From Nonomuraea cavernae (GTDB taxonomy: Bacteria > Actinomycetota > Actinomycetes > Streptosporangiales > Streptosporangiaceae): a stretch of 64,000 nt of DNA. This document shows, in pieces, positions 13,412 through 21,028 of this stretch (within the stretch, counting starts at the first letter, position 1; the number at the start of each line of letters is the position of its first letter). Where the stretch lies: NCBI RefSeq assembly GCF_014646355.1, contig NZ_BMNH01000001.1:258615-322614 (forward strand), written 5' to 3'. The notes below the pieces were generated by a model. It did no database searches and was not told where the DNA came from. It was given only the letters and a program-made list of their open reading frames with translations. A program made the translations under genes and the position numbers.

Positions 13412-14320
13412 ATGGTGGAGTCAGGAGCGAACGGCGCCGACGACGCGGGACCCGGCTACGGCATCGGAGCGGTCGCGCGGCGGCTCGGCGTGCCCGCGCC
13501 CACGTTGCGCACCTGGAACCAGCGCTACGGCCTGGGACCGAGCCGCCGCAGCCCGGGCGGTCACCGGCGCTACGACGAGGGTGACCTGCTGCGCCTGGAG
13601 GAGATGAACCGGCTGATCAAGTCCGGCATCGCGCCCGCCGACGCGGCCGCCCAGGCGCTGCGCCTCTCCCTGCCCTCCCCTCCCGCGGAGGCTCCTGCCG
13701 GGCCGCGGGGGGTGGCGGTGCCGTCGATGGCGCGGCTGGCGCGGGCGGCCGACGCGCTCGACGGCCCCACCGTCGCCGCCGCCGTGGCCGCCGCACTCGA
13801 CAGCCGCGGCGTGCGCTGGACCTGGCAGGAGCTGGTGCTGCCGGTCTTCGACCGGATCTGCCGCACGCAGGCGCGCACCGGCTCGGGCATCGACGTCGAG
13901 CACCTGTTCTCCGACCGGCTGCTCGCCGAGCTGCACCGCTACGCCGAGCGCCACCCGGTGCCGGTGACCGGCAGGGCCGTCCTGCTGGCCTGCGCCGAGG
14001 ACGAACAGCACAGCCTGCCGGTGCACGCGCTGGCCGCCGGGCTGGCCGAGCGGGGCGTCGACGCGCGGACACTGGGCGCGCGGGTGCCCAACTCGGCGCT
14101 GGCGACCGCGATGCGCCGGCTCGGGCCGGCCGTGGTGTTCGTCTGGTCGCAGCAGGAGACGACCGGTGATCCGGCCCCGCTCGCGGCGCTGCCCGCGCTG
14201 CGGCCTCCGCCCCGGCTCGTCGTGGGCGGAAACGGCTGGTGGGAGCCGCTGCCGCGCGGGGTCGTACGGGTTCACAGCTTCGACGAAGCCGTCTCGGCCG
14301 TGCTGGACGCACTGGACTGA
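13412..14320 (+). CDS. litR: LitR/CarH-like MerR regulator with a B12-binding-type C-terminal domain
   Basis: The 302-residue protein has an N-terminal MerR winged helix (YGIGAVARRLGVPAPTLRTW, then SPGGHRRYDEGDLLRLEEMN) and a C-terminal region shaped like cobalamin-binding light sensors. It has a helical bundle with IDVEH, then LLACAEDEQHSLPVHALAAG, whose histidine would be the lower axial ligand of B12. It sits immediately upstream of an ECF sigma gene and crtEIB. This is the order of the light-inducible litR-litS-crt locus of Streptomyces coelicolor (established knowledge), so I infer control of carotenoid synthesis by light. The tryptophan of the usual W-x9-EH motif appears to be a glutamine here. 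Confidence 0.8.
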   Translation: MVESGANGADDAGPGYGIGAVARRLGVPAPTLRTWNQRYGLGPSRRSPGGHRRYDEGDLLRLEEMNRLIKSGIAPADAAAQALRLSLPSPPAEAPAGPRGVAVPSMARLARAADALDGPTVAAAVAAALDSRGVRWTWQELVLPVFDRICRTQARTGSGIDVEHLFSDRLLAELHRYAERHPVPVTGRAVLLACAEDEQHSLPVHALAAGLAERGVDARTLGARVPNSALATAMRRLGPAVVFVWSQQETTGDPAPLAALPALRPPPRLVVGGNGWWEPLPRGVVRVHSFDEAVSAVLDALD

Positions 14321-14362
14321 CCTTTCCGTGACCGGTTGCGCGGACTCACTTGCCTCTGTTTG

Positions 14363-14384
14363 AATAAGTTTTGAGTAACTTATT
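14363..14384. promoter_or_regulatory. Perfect palindrome (8-6-8) in front of the LitS-like sigma gene, probable LitR operator
   Basis: AATAAGTT at 14363-14370 and its exact complement AACTTATT at 14377-14384 flank the spacer TTGAGT. It is an AT-rich island in about 75% GC surroundings and ends 2 bases before the ribosome site GGGAGG (14386-14391). Position and symmetry suit a dimeric or tetrameric MerR-family repressor bound over the sigma gene's promoter or start. Identity as a LitR site is inferred. Confidence 0.7.
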
Positions 14385-14399
14385 TGGGAGGGTGCCGCC

Positions 14400-14879
14400 G
14401 TGGGGGCCGACCAGGTTTCCGAGATCTACCGCACCCATGCGCCCTCCGTGCGGACGTACCTGCGCAGGTTCGTCCCCTCGCAGGACGTGGACGACATGCT
14501 GCAGGTGGTCTTCACCGAGGCGTGGCGCTCGCGCGACCGCTACGACCCCGGGCGCAGCCCGCGCGCCTGGCTGCTGGGCATCGCGCACAAGCGCGCGGTC
14601 GACCACCTGCGGCGCAGAAGGCCGCACACGGTCCCGCTCGACGACGCGGCCGAGCCCGCCGGAGACGACGGGCGAACCGGCGCCACCACGCTGGCCGAGC
14701 GTGACCGCCTGCACCGTGCGCTCGCCGAGCTGCCCGTGGCCCAGCGTGAGGCGATCGTGCTGGCCTACTACGCCGGCCTGAGCCAGCGGGAGATCGCCGA
14801 ACGACTCAGCATCCCGCTCGGCACGGTCAAGGCCAGAACCTCCCGTGGCCTGCACCGGCTGGCGACGCTCCTGACCTGA
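14400..14879 (+). CDS. litS: ECF sigma factor, LitS-like
   Basis: The 159-residue protein starts at GTG 14400, with GGGAGG 8 bases upstream. Region 2 reads VDDMLQVVFTEAWRSRDRYD and PRAWLLGIAHKRAVDHLRRR. Region 4 reads LPVAQREAIVLAYYAGLSQ, followed by REIAERLSIPLGTVKARTSR as the helix-turn-helix. Its place between a LitR-like gene and crtE argues that it directs transcription of the carotenoid operon, as LitS does in Streptomyces. No anti-sigma gene is present, in line with control by the upstream repressor instead. Confidence 0.85.
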   Translation: MGADQVSEIYRTHAPSVRTYLRRFVPSQDVDDMLQVVFTEAWRSRDRYDPGRSPRAWLLGIAHKRAVDHLRRRRPHTVPLDDAAEPAGDDGRTGATTLAERDRLHRALAELPVAQREAIVLAYYAGLSQREIAERLSIPLGTVKARTSRGLHRLATLLT

Positions 14880-14995
14880 CCCGAGAGGAAGCCGTTGATC
14901 ATCAGTTCTTTACGCGCCCCCGGACGCCTCGATACCGGCGATCGGGCACGGGTGTGAAACAGATGCGAAGCGTTCGCGACGGAGGAGTGGCATCC

Positions 14996-16048
14996 ATGAC
15001 CGCGGTGACTTCTCGGGCCGACACCGTCCGCGAGCTGATCGACGACCGCCTGGAGAAGTTCCTCGACAGGCAGGGCGACGGGCTCGCCTTCCTGGGACAG
15101 GACGCCGAGCCGCTGCGCGACTTCCTGACCGGCTTCGTGCGCGACGGCGGCAAGCGGCTGCGGCCGTCGTTCGTCTACTGGGGACACCGGGCGGCCGGCG
15201 GCACGGACGACCGGCTCGACGCGGTCCTGGCGGCGGGCTGCGCCATCGAGATCATGCACGCGGCGGCGCTGCTGCTCGACGACGTCATGGACCAGGCGGA
15301 CGCCCGGCGCGGCCGGGTCAGCGCGCACCTCGCCCTGGCCGACCGGCACCGGGAGTCACGCTGGCAGGGCGATCCCCGCCGGTTCGGCGAGTCGGCCGCG
15401 ATCCTGCTCGGCCTGCTGGCCTTCACCTGGGCCGACGCCGCCCTGCTCGACACCGGCGACGACCTCGGCCCGGCGCTGGAGGTCTTCACCCTGCTGCGCC
15501 AGGAGGCGATCGGCGGCCAGTACCTGGACCTGGCCTGGACCGCGCGCGGCACGGTGGGCGTGCGGCAGGCGGCGCACATCTCGGTCTACAAGACGGCCAA
15601 GTACACCATCGAGCGGCCGCTGCACCTCGGCCACGCCATCGCGCGGGGCACCCCGGAGACCCGGCGGCGGCTGAGCTCGTACGCGATCCCGCTGGGCGAG
15701 GCGTTCCAGCTGAGGGACGACGTGCTGGGCGTGTTCGGCGACCCGGCCGGCACCGGCAAGCCCGCCGGGGACGACCTCCGGCAGGGCAAGGCCACCTACC
15801 TCCTCGCGCAGACCCGCGCGCGGGCCGGGCGCGACGCCGCGCTCCTCGACCACCTGCGTGACGAGGACGACCTCGCCGCCGCGCGCGAGCTGATCGTGTC
15901 CTGCGGCGCCCTGGCGGCGGTCGAGGAACGCATCGCCGAGCTGGTCGGCGAGTCCACGGCCGCGCTGGCGGTCGCCCGCGAGCTGCCGGCCGACGCCGTG
16001 GTCGCCCTCGCCGACCTCGCCGGCCTGGCCACCGAGAGGACGTTCTGA
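14996..16048 (+). CDS. crtE: Geranylgeranyl diphosphate synthase (polyprenyl synthetase)
   Basis: The start at ATG 14996 follows GGAGGAG (14981-14987) by 8 bases, giving 350 residues. The first aspartate-rich motif is in LLLDDVMDQADARRG (DDxxD) after GGKRLRPSFVYWG. The second is FQLRDDVLGVFGD. It makes the C20 precursor for CrtB. Its stop overlaps the crtI start (TGATG). The 117-bp gap from the sigma gene should hold the sigma-dependent promoter, but I could not recognise a convincing -35/-10 pair. Confidence 0.93.
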   Translation: MTAVTSRADTVRELIDDRLEKFLDRQGDGLAFLGQDAEPLRDFLTGFVRDGGKRLRPSFVYWGHRAAGGTDDRLDAVLAAGCAIEIMHAAALLLDDVMDQADARRGRVSAHLALADRHRESRWQGDPRRFGESAAILLGLLAFTWADAALLDTGDDLGPALEVFTLLRQEAIGGQYLDLAWTARGTVGVRQAAHISVYKTAKYTIERPLHLGHAIARGTPETRRRLSSYAIPLGEAFQLRDDVLGVFGDPAGTGKPAGDDLRQGKATYLLAQTRARAGRDAALLDHLRDEDDLAAARELIVSCGALAAVEERIAELVGESTAALAVARELPADAVVALADLAGLATERTF

Positions 16049-17514
16049 TGAGCCGGCACGCGCCCGTGGTGGTGGTCGGCGCCGGCCTGGGCGGCCTGGC
16101 CGCCGCCGTCCGTCTCGCCGCGGCCGGTCGCGAGGTGACCGTGGTCGAGGCGGCCGACGGCCCCGGCGGCTGCTGCGGCACCGCGAGCGCCGGCCCGTAC
16201 CGGTTCGACACCGGCCCGTCGGTCCTGACCATGCCGGGCGTGCTGGCCGACACGTTCGCCGCCGCCGGCGAGGACCTCGCGTCCTGGCTGCCGCTGCGCC
16301 GCCTCGACCCGGCCTATCGGCTGGCCTTCCACGACGGCTCCCACCTGGACATCGTGTCCGAGCGGGAGGAGATGGCCGAGCAGGTGCGACGACTCTGCGG
16401 CCCGGCCGAGGCCGGCCGTTACCTCGCCTACCGGCGGCGGCTCGGTGAGCTGTTCGAGGCGGAGTGGCCCGCGTTCATCGACGCCGACATGACCCGGGCG
16501 CGCGCTCTGGTCCGGCCGCTGACCCTGCTCAGGCTGGCCGCCCTCGGCGGCTTCCGGCGGCTCGACCGGCTCGCCGCCGCCCACCTCACCGACGAGCGGC
16601 TGATCAGGGCCCACACCTTCCAGGCCCTGTACGTGGGCCTGTCACCGCAGCGGGCACTCGGCATCTACGCGGTGATCGCGCACATGGACACCGTCGGCGG
16701 CGTCTACTTCCCCGAGCGGGGCGGCATGCACGCCATCCCGCGCGCGCTGGCCGCCCTGGCCGAGAAGAAGGGCGCCTGCCTGCGCTACGGGGTGCGCGCC
16801 AGCCGGGTCGAGGCGGACGGCGACGGCGTCACGGGGGTACGGCTCGACGGGGGCGAGTGGCTGCCCGCGAGCCACGTGGTGGTCGCCTGCGACCTGCCCG
16901 CCGCCCGCGCGGCCCGGCTGCTGCCCGAACGGGCCGTCGACTGGCGCTGGCGCCGCCCCCGCTTCTCGCCGTCCTGCCTGGTGCTGCACGCCGGGCTCGA
17001 CCACGAGCTGCCCGACCAGGCACACCACACCGTGCACTTCGGGCGTACCTGGAAGGAGACCTTCAGCGCCCTGGAGAACGGGCAGCCACAGCCGGACCCG
17101 AGCCTGCTGATCACCTGTCCGCGCGACGCCGACGCCGCGCCCGCCGGGCACGCCACGCTCAGCGTGCTGGAGCCCGCCCCCAACCTGACGGGCGCCGACT
17201 GGCGGCGGCTCCGGCCCGAGCTGGAGCACCGCCTGCGCGAGCGGCTGTCCGGCCTCGGCTACGGCACCCTGTCCGACGCCCCCGGCCTGGTCCTGGACCC
17301 GCCCGCCTGGCAGCGGCTCGGGCACAGCGCGGGCACCCCGTTCGCACTGGACCATCGCTTCACCCAGACCGCCTGGTTCCGCCCGTCCGGCATGGCCAGG
17401 CGGGTTCCCGGGCTGCACTTCGCCGGCATGTACACCGCTCCGGGAGTGGGCGTGCCGCCGGTGCTGATCTCCGGCCGGCTGGCCGCCGACCGCATCCTGG
17501 AGGCCGCGCGATGA
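16048..17514 (+). CDS. crtI: Phytoene desaturase
   Basis: This 488-residue flavoprotein opens with VVVVGAGLGGLAAAVRLAAA (FAD-binding GxGxxG), then TVVEAADGPGGC and RFDTGPSVLTMPGV. It ends with the bacterial desaturase motif LHFAGMYTAPGVGVPPVLIS, the second dinucleotide region. It is expected to introduce double bonds into phytoene to give neurosporene or lycopene. It overlaps crtE at its start and crtB at its end by a few bases, so the three are translationally coupled. Confidence 0.93.
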   Translation: MSRHAPVVVVGAGLGGLAAAVRLAAAGREVTVVEAADGPGGCCGTASAGPYRFDTGPSVLTMPGVLADTFAAAGEDLASWLPLRRLDPAYRLAFHDGSHLDIVSEREEMAEQVRRLCGPAEAGRYLAYRRRLGELFEAEWPAFIDADMTRARALVRPLTLLRLAALGGFRRLDRLAAAHLTDERLIRAHTFQALYVGLSPQRALGIYAVIAHMDTVGGVYFPERGGMHAIPRALAALAEKKGACLRYGVRASRVEADGDGVTGVRLDGGEWLPASHVVVACDLPAARAARLLPERAVDWRWRRPRFSPSCLVLHAGLDHELPDQAHHTVHFGRTWKETFSALENGQPQPDPSLLITCPRDADAAPAGHATLSVLEPAPNLTGADWRRLRPELEHRLRERLSGLGYGTLSDAPGLVLDPPAWQRLGHSAGTPFALDHRFTQTAWFRPSGMARRVPGLHFAGMYTAPGVGVPPVLISGRLAADRILEAAR

Positions 17515-18410
17515 CGCTCACCGCCAGCTACGAACGCTGCCGCCGGCTGCACGCCGGCTACGGCCGCTCCTACTACCTGGCCACCCGCCTGCTGCCCGCG
17601 TGGAAGCGGCGGCACGTGCACGCCCTGTACGGCTTCGCCCGCCACGCCGACGAGATCGTCGACTCCTTCCTCGTGACCGGCGACCGGGCGGGCGCGCTCA
17701 ACACGCTGGCCGCCGAGGTGGCCGCCGGGCTGGCGGGCGAACGGGTGCGCGACCCGGTGCTGCCCGCCTTCCTGCACACGGTCCGCTCCTTCGGCGTCGC
17801 CCGCGACGACATCGACGCCTTCCTGCGCGCGATGCGCGCCGACCTGTCGGTGACCCGCTACCAGAGCTACGACGACCTGCTCGGCTACATGGAGGGCTCG
17901 GCGGCCGTCATCGGCACCATGATGCTGCCGATCCTGGAGCCCGTGTCCGGCGCGGAGGCGCGGGCCCGCGAGCCCGCCCGCCAACTCGGCCTGGCCTTCC
18001 AGCTCACCAACTTCCTCCGCGACGTGTCAGAGGACCTCGCCAGGGAGCGCGTCTACCTGCCGCAGGAGGACCTGGCCAAGTTCGGGGTCGAGGAGGAGGA
18101 CCTGCGCCGGGCGCACGCCGGGCCCGCCGTACGAGAGCTGCTCGCCTTCGAGGCGGACCGGGCGCGCGAGCACTACCGCGCCGCCGCCGAGGGCATCGAG
18201 CTGCTCGTGCCCTCCTCACGGCCGTGCGTGCGCGCCGCCGTGGAGCTGTACGGCGGCATCCTCACCGAGATCGAGCGCGGCGGCTACGACGTGCTGGCCC
18301 GGCGGGCACGGGTGCCGCGCCGCCGCCGGGTCGTCACCTTCGCCCGCCACCTGATCGCCTCGGCCTCGACCGGCCGGGCCGAACGCCTGCTGCGGCTGGA
18401 GCCATCTTGA
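17511..18410 (+). CDS. crtB: Phytoene synthase
   Basis: The 299-residue protein starts at ATG 17511, inside the crtI stop (ATGA). The two Mg-binding motifs of squalene/phytoene synthases are present: HADEIVDS (DxxxD region) and FQLTNFLRDVSEDLARERVY. It condenses two geranylgeranyl diphosphates to phytoene at the membrane surface. It ends in TTGA, from which a downstream TTG could start the next gene. Confidence 0.94.
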   Translation: MTLTASYERCRRLHAGYGRSYYLATRLLPAWKRRHVHALYGFARHADEIVDSFLVTGDRAGALNTLAAEVAAGLAGERVRDPVLPAFLHTVRSFGVARDDIDAFLRAMRADLSVTRYQSYDDLLGYMEGSAAVIGTMMLPILEPVSGAEARAREPARQLGLAFQLTNFLRDVSEDLARERVYLPQEDLAKFGVEEEDLRRAHAGPAVRELLAFEADRAREHYRAAAEGIELLVPSSRPCVRAAVELYGGILTEIERGGYDVLARRARVPRRRRVVTFARHLIASASTGRAERLLRLEPS

Positions 18411-18484
18411 CGGGAACCACCGACCCGGGGATCACCAGGACCGGGGCCGCCGTCACGGGGGCCGCCGTCACGGGGGCCGCCGTG

Positions 18485-19480
18485 ATGCCGACCGTCGTGA
18501 TGCCGACCGTCGTGGTGGACGCGATGGGTGGCGACCACGGCCCGGCCGAGACCGTGGACGGCGCCGTGCGCGCCTGGCGCGAACACGGCGTGCCCGTGCT
18601 CCTCGTCGGCCGCGAGCCGCTGCTGCGCGACCGGCTGAACCGGCTCGGCGCGGCCCGCGACGTCGGCGTGGTGCACGCGCCGGACGCCGTCCCCATGGCC
18701 GAGCCCGGCGCGCGCGCCGCCGCCAGCGCCTCCTCCAGTCTCGTGATGGGCTGCGACCTGGTGCGGCAGGGCGCGGGAGGCGCCTTCGTGTCGGCCGGGT
18801 CCACCGGAGCGGTCGTCGCCTGCGCCGTGCGCGGGATCGGCCGGGCCGAGGGCGTCCTGCGGCCCGCGCTGGCCGTGGCATTGCCGTCCCTGGGAGGCGG
18901 AGCCAGCGTGCTGGTCGACGCCGGGGCGACCGCCGACCCCACACCGGAGATGGTCGGCCAGTTCGCGCTGCTCGGCGCGGCGTACGCGCGGGTCGTGCTG
19001 GGCGTCGCCGACCCGGTGGCGGGGCTGCTGTCCATCGGCTCCGAGCCCGGCAAGGGCAACCGGCTGGCCCGCCGCGCCGCCGAGATCCTGCCCGGCCTGC
19101 CGGTGCGCTTCCACGGCAACATCGAGGGCCACGACGTGCTCGCCGGCACCGTGGACGTGATCGCCACCGACGGCTTCACCGGCAACGTCGTGCTGAAGAA
19201 CGTCGAGGGCACCGTACGCGCCGCGCTCGCCATGGTCGCGGACTCCGGGATCGCCTCGCCCGCCCAGCTCGCCGGGGTGGCGGCCCGCTACGACCCGCGC
19301 ACCCACGGCGGCGCCGCCCTGCTCGGGCTCAAGGGCACCGCGGTCGTGGCCCACGGCTCCGCCACGGCCGCCACCATCGCCCGCGCCTGCGTGGTGGCCC
19401 ACGACCTGGCCCGCGCCGACGTGGCGGCCCGGATCACCTCACAAGTCGCAGCGCCTCTCGCCACGGAGCCGGTGCCGTGA
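18485..19480 (+). CDS. plsX: PlsX-like phosphate acyltransferase in the carotenoid operon
   Basis: The protein starts MPTVVMPTVVVDAMGGDHGP; VDAMGGDHGP is the diagnostic PlsX N-terminus. Further family features are AFVSAGSTGAVVA, IDxGAT-like VLVDAGATAD, GNIEGHDVL and ATDGFTGNVVLK. PlsX makes acyl-phosphate from acyl-ACP for phospholipid synthesis, and its gene normally lies with fabD/fabH/acpP or rpmF, not with crt genes. I took ATG 18485 (331 residues) because GGGGG lies about 9 bases upstream. ATG 18500, or a TTG at 18407 overlapping the crtB stop, are alternatives. The start region carries small tandem duplications (GTGATGCCGACCGTC twice). Confidence 0.88.
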   Translation: MPTVVMPTVVVDAMGGDHGPAETVDGAVRAWREHGVPVLLVGREPLLRDRLNRLGAARDVGVVHAPDAVPMAEPGARAAASASSSLVMGCDLVRQGAGGAFVSAGSTGAVVACAVRGIGRAEGVLRPALAVALPSLGGGASVLVDAGATADPTPEMVGQFALLGAAYARVVLGVADPVAGLLSIGSEPGKGNRLARRAAEILPGLPVRFHGNIEGHDVLAGTVDVIATDGFTGNVVLKNVEGTVRAALAMVADSGIASPAQLAGVAARYDPRTHGGAALLGLKGTAVVAHGSATAATIARACVVAHDLARADVAARITSQVAAPLATEPVP

Positions 19481-19482
19481 CC

Positions 19483-19665
19483 AGATCACCCGCTCCCGGT
19501 GCCGGTGCCGGTGCCGGTGCCGGTGCCAGATCACCCGCTCCCGGTGCCGGTGCCGGTGCCAGATCACCCGCTCCCGGTGCCGGTGCCGGTGCCAGATCAC
19601 CCGCTCCCGGTGCCGGTGCCGGTGCCGGTGCCAGATCACCCGGTCCCGCTCCCGGTGTGGGTGCC
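19483..19665. repeat. Minisatellite of five units with internal GGTGCC hexamer variation
   Basis: Each unit begins AGATCACCCGCTCCC and continues with GGTGCC repeated 5, 3, 3 and 4 times (units of 45, 33, 33 and 39 bp at 19483, 19528, 19561 and 19594). A fifth, degenerate 33-bp unit begins at 19633. It fills the gap between the convergent stops of the plsX-like and crtA-like genes and forms the last codons of the latter. Every unit holds a TCA that reads as a stop on the reverse strand. Unit number is likely to vary between strains. Confidence 0.92.
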
Positions 19666-20457
19666 GACGCCGAAGCCGGCGAGGGGGTCGGCGCCGTTCC
19701 AGGCGCCCTGGCTTCCGTACGGGGTGAAGCGGGCGAACAGCTCCTCGCCGTACCAGTCGTGGGCCCGTACGCGGGTGATGACCGTCCGGTGGTCGGCGGT
19801 GCGGTAGGCGAAGTCGCGGACGGCGTGCGCGTCGCGCCACAGGGAGAAGGTGGCCTGGCGGGCCAGCGGCCACTCGCCGATGCCGACCGAGGCCAGCAGT
19901 CCCTCCTGCTCGCGCAGCGCCTGGTCCACCGCCGGAACCGCACGGTAGAACGCCGCCAGCCGACCGATCCGGATCGACGCCCGCGTCAGCACCGCCACGG
20001 GCCCGGCCGCGTCCTGTCCGACGGCCCCGGCGAGACCGGTTGCATCCTGTCCGGCGGCGCCGGGCGATGTCACCCCAGCGGCGACAGTGGGCCGCCCGGC
20101 CTGGGTGAAGGGGGCGAACGGGTCGATGCCGCCCCAGGCTCCACGGGCGGCCAGCGGGCGCAAGCGGACGTGCCAGGACTCCCGCGCCTCGTCCCGCCAG
20201 CGGCCCGCGATCGGCGAGCGCCGCAGGAAGTCGTCCAGGTCCGGCTCACCACGCCAGACCGCGAACAGGGCCCAGCGGCGCAGATCGGCTCCCAGCGACA
20301 TGCTCGGGCCCCGGCCGGTGCCCAGCAGCCGCCAGAACCGCAACCCGCCGATGCTCCGCAGCACCGGCCGGTCGAAGGCCATGTGGCGCATCGCGCCGAC
20401 GGTGTCATATCGGATGAGGTGGAACGAAGCGATGGTCGCTGTGCTGGTGTCGCTCAT
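19636..20457 (-). CDS. crtA: Spheroidene monooxygenase-like carotenoid ketolase
   Basis: The 273-residue protein starts MSDTSTATIASFHLIRYDTV. It shows the pattern I know from CrtA proteins: FWRLLGTGRG, then RRWALFAVWR, WHVRLRPLAARGAWGG, VAVLTRASIRIGRLAAFYRAVP, IGIGEWPLARQATFSLW near VGIGEW, and a C-terminal DWYGEELFARFTPYG. CrtA inserts a keto group at C-2 of acyclic carotenoids. An extra alanine/glycine-rich insert (residues ~123-150) interrupts the middle. The C-terminus runs into the minisatellite. The gene is head-to-head with, and overlaps, the plsY-like gene by 26 bases. Confidence 0.82.
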   Translation of the reverse strand: MSDTSTATIASFHLIRYDTVGAMRHMAFDRPVLRSIGGLRFWRLLGTGRGPSMSLGADLRRWALFAVWRGEPDLDDFLRRSPIAGRWRDEARESWHVRLRPLAARGAWGGIDPFAPFTQAGRPTVAAGVTSPGAAGQDATGLAGAVGQDAAGPVAVLTRASIRIGRLAAFYRAVPAVDQALREQEGLLASVGIGEWPLARQATFSLWRDAHAVRDFAYRTADHRTVITRVRAHDWYGEELFARFTPYGSQGAWNGADPLAGFGVGTHTGSGTG

Positions 20458-21028
20458 CGGTGGCTACCTGGCCGGCTCGGTGCCGGTCGCCCTGCTGGTC
20501 GCGCGCGCCCACGGGTTCGACCCCCGGGAGGTGGGCGACCGCAACCCGGGCTTCTGGAACATGAAGGAGCAACTGGGCTGGCGGGCCGCGGTGCCGGTGT
20601 TCGCCGGTGACACGCTGAAGGGCACCGCGGCGGGGCTGCTCGGCCTGTTCGCCGGAGGCGGGCACGTCGGCGAGTGGGCGGTCGTGGTGCCGCCGAGTGT
20701 GCTGCCCGTGTACGTGGCCGTGGCGGGGGCCATGCTCGGCCACGCCTGGCCGGTGTTCGCCGGGTTCCGGGGCGGTCGCTCGATCCTCGCCTTCGCCGGG
20801 GGTGTCGCCGTCATCTGCCTGCCCGCCTTCCTGCTGGCCGTTCTGGCGCTGGTGCTCGTCTCCCTGGTGACCCGGTCGTTCGCCGTAGGTGCCAGGGTCG
20901 CCGTGTTCGGTGTGCCGGTGTTGCACCTGCTGTTCGTCCCCGCCCCGCAGGTGGCCGCGACGGGCGCGCTGCTCTGTCTCATCGGCCTGCGCTTCGGGCA
21001 GGCCGCCCTGGCCTCGCAGCGCCCCTGA
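20432..21028 (+). CDS. plsY: Divergent PlsY-like acyl-phosphate acyltransferase, integral membrane
   Basis: The 198-residue protein has several membrane segments and the three PlsY motifs in altered form: GGYLAGSVPVALLVAR followed by GDRNPGFWNM (consensus GSGNPGATN), GDTLKG (consensus DxLKG), and GHAWPVFAGFRGGRSILAFA (consensus GHxFPVFxxFKGGKGVAT). PlsY moves the acyl group of acyl-phosphate onto glycerol-3-phosphate. The changed lysines and glycines suggest a different acceptor. ATG 20432 has GAGGTGG 8 bases upstream. With the PlsX homologue this makes a complete acyl-phosphate route inside a carotenoid locus. Confidence 0.83.
   Translation: MVAVLVSLIGGYLAGSVPVALLVARAHGFDPREVGDRNPGFWNMKEQLGWRAAVPVFAGDTLKGTAAGLLGLFAGGGHVGEWAVVVPPSVLPVYVAVAGAMLGHAWPVFAGFRGGRSILAFAGGVAVICLPAFLLAVLALVLVSLVTRSFAVGARVAVFGVPVLHLLFVPAPQVAATGALLCLIGLRFGQAALASQRP

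Noticed and set aside
14890-14995. Possible ECF-type promoter before crtE (TGAAAC and CGTTC)
   Set aside because: The two elements are only 10 bp apart, too close for a -35/-10 pair.
18407-18499. TTG start for the plsX-like gene overlapping the crtB stop
   Set aside because: It would add about 26 repetitive Gly/Ala/Thr residues before the conserved start; ATG 18485 has a better ribosome site. It remains a possibility.
19483-19665. Repeat array considered as a CRISPR
   Set aside because: Units are contiguous with no unique spacers, there are no cas genes, and the array is a GC-rich minisatellite.
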